Shown here in pieces: positions 58,793-64,000 of a stretch of DNA of 64,000 nt. The stretch comes from Candidatus Kinetoplastibacterium blastocrithidii (ex Strigomonas culicis) (GTDB taxonomy: Bacteria > Pseudomonadota > Gammaproteobacteria > Burkholderiales > Burkholderiaceae_B): contig NC_019814.1 of assembly GCF_000319245.1 (NCBI RefSeq), positions 372,001-436,000 on the forward strand, given 5' to 3'. A program made the translations under genes and the position numbers. The notes under the pieces are model-generated. The model saw nothing but the letters and a program-made list of their open reading frames with translations, was not told where the DNA came from and did no database searches. Each line of letters opens with the position of its first letter. Position 1 is the stretch's first letter.

Positions 58793-59568
58793 TTCCTGTC
58801 CTAGTATTTGATATAGAAACTATTCCTGATGTCGCCGCTATAAAAAAAATAGGAATGTATGATGAGTGTCTATCTGATCAGCAGATATTAGATCTATTTA
58901 TTTCTAAACGCATAGAATTATATGGCAATGATTTTGTGCCGTTGCATTTACATAAAATAGTTGCTATTAGTTGTGTTTTTAGAAACAATCAAGGTCTTTA
59001 TGTAAAAACACTCGGCAAACATTCTGATGATGAACATACTCTGCTTGAGTGTTTTTTTTCTATTATCAATCGGTATTTTCCAAGGCTAGTTAGTTGGAAT
59101 GGTACAGGTTTTGATCTTCCTGTAATACATTATCGTAGCATGGTAAATTGTATTTCTGCTCCTAAATATTGGGATACCGGTAGTTATGGTGATCGTGATT
59201 TGAAATTTAATAATTACATTAATCGTTATCATAATATGCATTTAGATTTGATGGATGTTTTATCTAAATATAATGGACGTGCTAGTGTTTCAATGGATGA
59301 GTTAACAAAATTATGTAATTTCCCAGGAAAAATTGGTATGAATGGCAGTAAGGTCTGGGATTATTGGTCTGATAGCAAAATTTCTGAAATACGTTCTTAT
59401 TGTGAGACTGATGTTGTTAATACATGGTTGTTATATTGTAGATTTTGTTTATTTAGAGGAGATATAAGCAAAGAATCTTATGATGATGAAATTAATATAG
59501 TAAAACATAAAATATCATCTCTTGATGGAGAGCATTGGAAATCATTTCTTAAGTCTTGGAATAATTAA
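58789..59568 (+). CDS. PolB-type 3'-5' exonuclease family protein
   Basis: A 259-residue protein of the predicted exonuclease group related to the DnaQ/PolB proofreading domain (DEDDy type). The Exo I motif is VLVFDIETIPD near residue 4, Exo II SWNGTGFDLPVIHYRS (around 104-119), a middle LMDVLSKYN block and Exo III-like SYCETDVVNTWLLY (around 204-217). The acidic residues are intact. Biological role unproven. The start overlaps the nlpD stop by ATGA. Confidence 0.87.
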   Translation: MIPVLVFDIETIPDVAAIKKIGMYDECLSDQQILDLFISKRIELYGNDFVPLHLHKIVAISCVFRNNQGLYVKTLGKHSDDEHTLLECFFSIINRYFPRLVSWNGTGFDLPVIHYRSMVNCISAPKYWDTGSYGDRDLKFNNYINRYHNMHLDLMDVLSKYNGRASVSMDELTKLCNFPGKIGMNGSKVWDYWSDSKISEIRSYCETDVVNTWLLYCRFCLFRGDISKESYDDEINIVKHKISSLDGEHWKSFLKSWNN

Positions 59569-59625
59569 CATCTATTAAATAAAACATTACAGTGGCATCT
59601 ATAAATAATAATATTGGAATATAAT

Positions 59626-60933
59626 TTGAAAAAAACGTTACGCATTGAATCTATTGATGCTAAGGGCATAGGGGTATCACATGATGAAAATGGCAAAGTG
59701 GTTTTTGTGGATGGTTCTTTGCCAGGTGAATTAGTGCAGGCTAAAATTATTAAAAGAAAATCATCTTATGATATTGCTGTTTTAGAGGATATAATAATCA
59801 GTTCGCCACATAGAGTTATTCCTCGTTGTAAATATTTTAATATTTGTGGTGGATGTTCTATCCAACATCTAGATGCTGCGGCACAGGTAGCGATAAAGCA
59901 ACGTGTTTTGGAAGATAGTTTTTGCCATATAGGTAAGGTAAGGCCAGGTTTTTTGTTTTGCCCTGTATATGCTGAAACATGGCATTATAGAGATAGATCT
60001 CGTCTATTTGTAAAATTTTTACAAAATAAAGATAAATTACTTTTAGGTTTTTATGAGAGAAAAAGTAATAGAGTTATTAATATTTTAAATTGCCCTATAC
60101 TTTCAAGGAAGATTAATATCTTATTGAGCCCTATAAGAGAGGTGCTACATAAGTTAACTATAAGAAATTCTATATCTCAAGTAGAAATTGCTGTTGGTGA
60201 GAATAGTGTATCATTGCTAATATATAATTCATGCACTCCTTCTCGTTATGATATAATCGATCTCGTCAGTTTTGGTATGGATAATTCTGTTGATGTGTGG
60301 CTGCACTCAGGTGATATCATCTATAAAGTTGGTGATTGTTCTTATGAGGATACTAGTTATTCCCTACCAGAATTTGAGATATCTATACCATTTAGGCCTA
60401 AAAATTTTACTCAAATTAACCATAAGCTTAATAGAATATTGGTATCAAAGGTTGTAGGTTTAATGGATATAAAATCATCTGACAACGTACTAGACTTGTT
60501 TTGTGGATTAGGAAATTTTACATTTCCGATTGCAAGGATGGCTAACAAGGTGCTTGGTATAGATATAGATGATAATTTAATCTGTAAGGCTAATAGTATT
60601 GCTGTAAATTATAATTTACAAGATGTAGTTAGTTTCATAAAGCTGGATTTGTTTTCCTTGAAGGATAGTTTTTTTAATAACTTAGATCCTTTTGATATAA
60701 TGTTAATTGATCCTCCTAGAAGTGGTGCTGATTTGATAGTTAGGTTGCTTATCAGTTTAGCTAACAATAAAAGGCCGCGAAGAGTAGTATATGTATCATG
60801 TAATCCTCATACTTTAGCTCGTGATTCTTATTTATTAGTTACTAATGGTGGTTATAGAATTGTATGCTCTGGTATTATTAATATGTTCCCTCATACTAGT
60901 CATGTAGAATCAATAACTGTATTCGATACTTGA
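59626..60933 (+). CDS. rlmD: 23S rRNA (uracil-1939-C5)-methyltransferase RlmD
   Basis: Fe-S-dependent SAM methyltransferase (RumA family). An N-terminal TRAM domain (about 1-60, with VVFVDGSLPGELV) precedes the [4Fe-4S] Cys cluster CKYFNICGGCS and a later Cys in NCPIL. The SAM motif is VLDLFCGLGNFTFPIA and the catalytic motifs are DPPRSGAD and YVSCNPHTLARD. No ATG is available; TTG 59626 has GGA 7 nt upstream and gives MKKTLRIESIDAKG. TTG 59614 is the alternative. About 435 residues. Confidence 0.94.
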   Translation: MKKTLRIESIDAKGIGVSHDENGKVVFVDGSLPGELVQAKIIKRKSSYDIAVLEDIIISSPHRVIPRCKYFNICGGCSIQHLDAAAQVAIKQRVLEDSFCHIGKVRPGFLFCPVYAETWHYRDRSRLFVKFLQNKDKLLLGFYERKSNRVINILNCPILSRKINILLSPIREVLHKLTIRNSISQVEIAVGENSVSLLIYNSCTPSRYDIIDLVSFGMDNSVDVWLHSGDIIYKVGDCSYEDTSYSLPEFEISIPFRPKNFTQINHKLNRILVSKVVGLMDIKSSDNVLDLFCGLGNFTFPIARMANKVLGIDIDDNLICKANSIAVNYNLQDVVSFIKLDLFSLKDSFFNNLDPFDIMLIDPPRSGADLIVRLLISLANNKRPRRVVYVSCNPHTLARDSYLLVTNGGYRIVCSGIINMFPHTSHVESITVFDT

Positions 60934-60968
60934 GTTTTTTGTGTTTTTGTAATTTTATTTTTATAGAG

Positions 60969-60993
60969 CGACGCTATTAATTTTATAGGGTCG
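60969..60993. terminator. Possible hairpin between rlmD and ppiD
   Basis: CGAC-G-CTAT (60969-60977) pairs with ATAG-G-GTCG (60985-60993) around a 7-nt loop with one internal G-G mismatch, followed by ATTTAAT. A weak terminator candidate. Confidence 0.3.
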
Positions 60994-61028
60994 ATTTAAT
61001 AGTCCTGATATATCAAATTTTTTATTTT

Positions 61029-62957
61029 ATGTTTGAGTTTATTCGTAATAAAAGTCGCTTCATGCTTTTAATTGTATTCTTGTTAATAACTCCTGCTATA
61101 TTTTTTTCCGGAGTATTTAATTATCAGCATGAACAAAATGATCCTAAAATTGCTAAATTTGCAGATAGTTATATTACTTTGTGTGAATTTAATACTGCCT
61201 ATTCTGGTTTTTTGGAACAATTGCGTTCAAATGTTAGAGATTGTAAAGATGTAAGTATGATTGATACTCCTGATATGAGAGAGCATTTCTTAGAAGAGCT
61301 AATTAATACTAAATTGCTCAGCATTGTATCATCAGACATGCAAATATCTGTTACTGATGAAAGGCTTAGAAACTATATAGCTTCTTTAGATTGGGGTAAT
61401 GGCAAGGGCAATTTTTCTAATGATGATTATATAAAAGTATTATCGAACTATGGAATGACGCCTTCTGAATTTGAATATAATCAGAGAAAATTTCTTTCTG
61501 TTAGACAAGTCACAGATTCTATAGTTTCTTCTGGAGTAACTTCAAAAATTGTTTTAAGAAATTATATAGATAGTCTATCTCAGAAAAGAGTTATACGCAC
61601 TAAAATATATAACTTTGACAATTATAAATCTTGCGTTTCTGTTGATCCAGAAGAGATTAATTCATGGTATTTTAAGAATAAAGACTTTTTTAAAAAGCCA
61701 GAAAATGTCGATGTTGATTATATAGTAATAGATGAAAATGATTATGATGAGTTATTAGATTATAAAGATAAGGAAATTGAGTTATTTTATAAAAATAATC
61801 TTGATAAATTCACTGAACCAAGGAAGTTTTCTTTTGAGAGCATATTTTTCTCTTTTGATGACATTAAGTCAAATAAAGACAAGTCTGCTCTATTTAAAGA
61901 GGCTAGAAATATTTTATCTGAGTTAGAGAAAGATCCAAGTTATATGCTTTCTTCCAAGGATAATTCTGCTTCAAGTTTTATTTATACAAATTATGGCTTA
62001 AGTACTGAAGAAGAGATATTAGAATCATTAGGTCAAGAAGCTAAAGAAATTATTTTAAATTTATCCAAAGGACATCATTCAGAATTGCTGGAGACATCGA
62101 GTGGGTTATATATATTTAGATTGAATAAAATATCATCACCTCATATATTACCGCTTAAGGATTCTAAAGATCAGATTGTTCTTGAAATGCAACAAGATAA
62201 TAAGAGAAGACGTTTTTATGAAAAAATTGATCGCATAAGAGAATTAATATACAACAAAGATTATGATATTGAGTCTATTGCATTAGATATAGGAATGAAA
62301 ACCTCATCTATAAAGGGGTTAACTAAGAGCGGGATTACATTTGATGACAAAAATCATAATGCTATAAAAAATAGCTATTTAGATACTTATCAAGTTCTAA
62401 GTGTAATTTTTTCTAATGACTTTTCGTTTGATAAAAATTATTTTGGATTGGTTCAAATATCACCATCAATTTTTATAATAATGAAGGTAGTGAATTATAA
62501 TCCTGCTTCTATTTTTTCATTAGAAGATGTTTATAGTAAGATTGAGTCTATTATCATTGATGATAAAGCTAGATTGTTGGCTATAGATTATGTTAATAAT
62601 GATATTGAAAACATTCTTAAAAAAAATGGATTTAATAGTAGCGAATTCTCTGAAAAAATTGAGATATATAGATTACAATCAGATTTTAGATTACCAAAAG
62701 AGTTAGTAAATTCTGTAATGTCTATGCCTGTAAATAGTTTGCCATATTATGATAAAGTTGTCCTAGATTCAGGAGTTTTATTAGTTTGTTTAGAGGATGT
62801 TTTGAGTAAACAAGATGATCCTTTGATAGATAAACAAATAGAGGAGTCGTTACTATATTCTATAGGTAAATCTGAATGGTTAGCATCGTTAAGATTTTTC
62901 AAGAATAAATATCAACTCAAATTACTTGATCATGTGGATGATGTTATTAGTAATTAA
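61029..62957 (+). CDS. ppiD: PpiD-like periplasmic chaperone
   Basis: Inner-membrane-anchored periplasmic folding factor. MFEFIRNKSRFMLLIVFLLI is a single N-terminal anchor (about 12-30), followed by a SurA-N-like helical domain (about 35-180), a parvulin-like region (about 255-370) and another helical/parvulin-like half. The parvulin region reads KFSFESIFFSF where an active enzyme has a His-Ile-Leu motif, so isomerase activity is unlikely; E. coli PpiD is also reported inactive. Length 642 matches PpiD. It converges on rsmD with 15 nt between. Confidence 0.9.
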   Translation: MFEFIRNKSRFMLLIVFLLITPAIFFSGVFNYQHEQNDPKIAKFADSYITLCEFNTAYSGFLEQLRSNVRDCKDVSMIDTPDMREHFLEELINTKLLSIVSSDMQISVTDERLRNYIASLDWGNGKGNFSNDDYIKVLSNYGMTPSEFEYNQRKFLSVRQVTDSIVSSGVTSKIVLRNYIDSLSQKRVIRTKIYNFDNYKSCVSVDPEEINSWYFKNKDFFKKPENVDVDYIVIDENDYDELLDYKDKEIELFYKNNLDKFTEPRKFSFESIFFSFDDIKSNKDKSALFKEARNILSELEKDPSYMLSSKDNSASSFIYTNYGLSTEEEILESLGQEAKEIILNLSKGHHSELLETSSGLYIFRLNKISSPHILPLKDSKDQIVLEMQQDNKRRRFYEKIDRIRELIYNKDYDIESIALDIGMKTSSIKGLTKSGITFDDKNHNAIKNSYLDTYQVLSVIFSNDFSFDKNYFGLVQISPSIFIIMKVVNYNPASIFSLEDVYSKIESIIIDDKARLLAIDYVNNDIENILKKNGFNSSEFSEKIEIYRLQSDFRLPKELVNSVMSMPVNSLPYYDKVVLDSGVLLVCLEDVLSKQDDPLIDKQIEESLLYSIGKSEWLASLRFFKNKYQLKLLDHVDDVISN

Positions 62958-62972
62958 TTTAAGTTTTTTTGA

Positions 62973-63536
62973 TCACAATTTATATTCACAAATCATTAAT
63001 TTTGAGTAAACAATGCCATTTCTGCTGCTCTTTAATAGCTTGTAATTTTCCGGGGTTGTTATATCCAATTCTGATTCTGAATATATCAGTCCATATTTTT
63101 TTATAGTTTTAGGTATGAACATCCATAGTTTTTTTAAAATATTCTGATTAAATGGAGGATCTAATAGGATTAGGTCAAATTTTTTTGTGTTTTTCTTGCA
63201 TATAAAATCAATAGCGTCGCCGTAATAAAAATTTATATTTTTAGCATTAATTTTTTTAATATTCTTCTTTATAAATTGTATAGTTTCTTTATCATTATCC
63301 ACCATTTGTATAAAATTAGCACCCCTAGAAGCAGCCTCAAATCCTAATGATCCACTTCCTGCAAATAGGTCAAGAACATTTTTATCTGTAAAATTATTAT
63401 TCCAATGATTATTTATCCAATTAAATAAAATTCCCTTTACTTTACTTGGAGTTGGTCTTAGTTCTTGCATAGTTGGAAATGTAACTTTAGTATTCTTATA
63501 TTGTCCAGATATAATGCGAATAGAGTTTTTAATCAT
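62973..63536 (-). CDS. rsmD: 16S rRNA (guanine-966-N2)-methyltransferase RsmD
   Basis: SAM-dependent methyltransferase of 16S rRNA. SIRIISGQYKNTKVTFP opens the protein, VLDLFAGSGSLGFEAASRGA (about 58-77) is the SAM site and LILLDPPFNQ is the catalytic DPPF motif. Length 187 matches the family. Its ATG (63536-63534) overlaps the divergent ftsY ATG by two bases. E. coli also has rsmD and ftsY divergent, but not overlapping at the start codons as far as I recall. Confidence 0.95.
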   Translation of the reverse strand: MIKNSIRIISGQYKNTKVTFPTMQELRPTPSKVKGILFNWINNHWNNNFTDKNVLDLFAGSGSLGFEAASRGANFIQMVDNDKETIQFIKKNIKKINAKNINFYYGDAIDFICKKNTKKFDLILLDPPFNQNILKKLWMFIPKTIKKYGLIYSESELDITTPENYKLLKSSRNGIVYSKLMICEYKL

Positions 63537-64000
63537 GTTTAAATTTTTTAAAAAGAAATCAGTTGGTATTGATAATAGAAAAGAATCACCAGAGGCTATT
63601 GGTTCCGATGATTTTTTAGAAAAAGTATCAGATTGTGGTAAAGCTTATGAAAGCTCTGTTAAGAAGAACAATTTAAATTATACAGGTAATAGTGAACAAA
63701 TATCAGATCAAGAATCAAAATATGTAGTTGTTAATAATAATTGGCTCAGTTTTTTGAGAAAAGGTTTATATAATACGAGTAAAAAGTTAGGTACAATTTT
63801 TTATAATTTTAAAACCAATGAAGAGTTGTTTGATAATTTAGAAGACATATTAATAACATCTGATATTGGTTGTAGAATGACTGAAAAAATCTTATCAAAG
63901 TTAAAAGAACAAGTAAAAAAAGAAAAAAATTCGGATCCAGCGTATATTAAAAGTTTGCTTAGAAATATTTTAATAGATCAATTAAAGCCACTAGAGGGCA
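63535..64000 (+). CDS. ftsY: Signal recognition particle receptor FtsY (5' part, cut by window edge)
   Basis: SRP receptor GTPase that docks ribosome-SRP complexes at the inner membrane. The first 155 codons are in the window and stay open to the edge. MFKFFKKKS is the usual basic-hydrophobic FtsY start, followed by a short polar A-region (to about residue 65) and the N domain of the NG core (about WLSFLRKGLYNTSKKLG onward, with LEDILITSDIG near 105). The GTP-binding G domain lies beyond the window. It is divergent from rsmD, sharing CATG at the start codons. Confidence 0.93.
   Translation, partial: MFKFFKKKSVGIDNRKESPEAIGSDDFLEKVSDCGKAYESSVKKNNLNYTGNSEQISDQESKYVVVNNNWLSFLRKGLYNTSKKLGTIFYNFKTNEELFDNLEDILITSDIGCRMTEKILSKLKEQVKKEKNSDPAYIKSLLRNILIDQLKPLEG

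Noticed and set aside
1-64000. CRISPR arrays, prophage, restriction-modification or toxin-antitoxin systems
   Set aside because: No repeat-spacer pattern, integrase, phage structural gene, methyltransferase/endonuclease pair or small toxin pair was seen anywhere.

Overview
The window is a stretch of AT-rich bacterial chromosome, judged by eye at about 30-33% G+C (not counted). It is almost fully coding and has no transposons, prophage, CRISPR array or toxin-antitoxin genes. Gene order follows the Alcaligenaceae pattern I remember (Bordetella, Achromobacter, Taylorella): tig-clpP-clpX-lon, leuC-leuD-leuB-asd, ribF-ileS-lspA-coaBC-dut, dapC-dapD-dapE-prmB, iscRSUA-hscBA-fdx, hemCD-hemX-hemY. 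Low G+C, loss of neighbours that normally belong to these clusters, and retention of heme, leucine, lysine, chorismate and glutathione synthesis point to a genome-reduced betaproteobacterial endosymbiont. The best fit is a Candidatus Kinetoplastibacterium-type symbiont of trypanosomatids. This is inference from content and order, not a database match.

Layout. 1-9.6 kb: succinyl-CoA synthetase (sucCD), tetrapyrrole genes hemC-hemD-hemX-hemY, ppa, dusA, aroC. 9.6-15.6 kb: leuCDB, asd, truA, trpF. 15.7-19.8 kb: tRNA-Val, thrS, infC (AUC start), gshB and an orphan HPr with an altered active site. 19.9-26.0 kb, minus strand: ribF-ileS-lspA-coaBC-dut. 26-29.4 kb: purN, a gene-free stretch with a long inverted repeat, uvrD. 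29.4-33.5 kb, minus strand: dapC-dapD-dapE-prmB. 33.6-40.4 kb: tRNA-Leu, a cold-shock gene with a long leader, tig-clpP-clpX-lon. 40.4-44.2 kb: tyrB, uvrB, a low-molecular-weight phosphatase. 44.3-49.6 kb: complete isc operon. 49.7-52.4 kb, minus strand: lysS and prfB with its programmed frameshift. 52.7-55.3 kb: queE-queD-tadA-yigZ, trxA. 55.5-64 kb: tsaD, plsY, surE, nlpD, a PolB-type exonuclease, rlmD, ppiD, rsmD and the start of ftsY.

How the genes work together. SucCD can supply the succinyl-CoA that DapD consumes in lysine synthesis. HemC and HemD make uroporphyrinogen III for heme. IscRSUA-HscBA-Fdx builds the Fe-S clusters needed by LeuC and QueE. LeuCDB, asd/dap, aroC and trpF are parts of amino-acid pathways of the kind such symbionts supply to their hosts. 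The rest is core translation, tRNA modification, protein quality control, repair and envelope maintenance.

I found no wholly new gene system. The points most worth a second look are the HPr with His15 replaced by Asn and no PTS partners beside it, the rsmD/ftsY pair whose divergent start codons share bases, the near-perfect 20-bp inverted repeat in the 0.5-kb gap before uvrD, the AUC start of infC, the unexplained 12-bp palindrome between prfB and queE, and the hairpin-containing csp leader.
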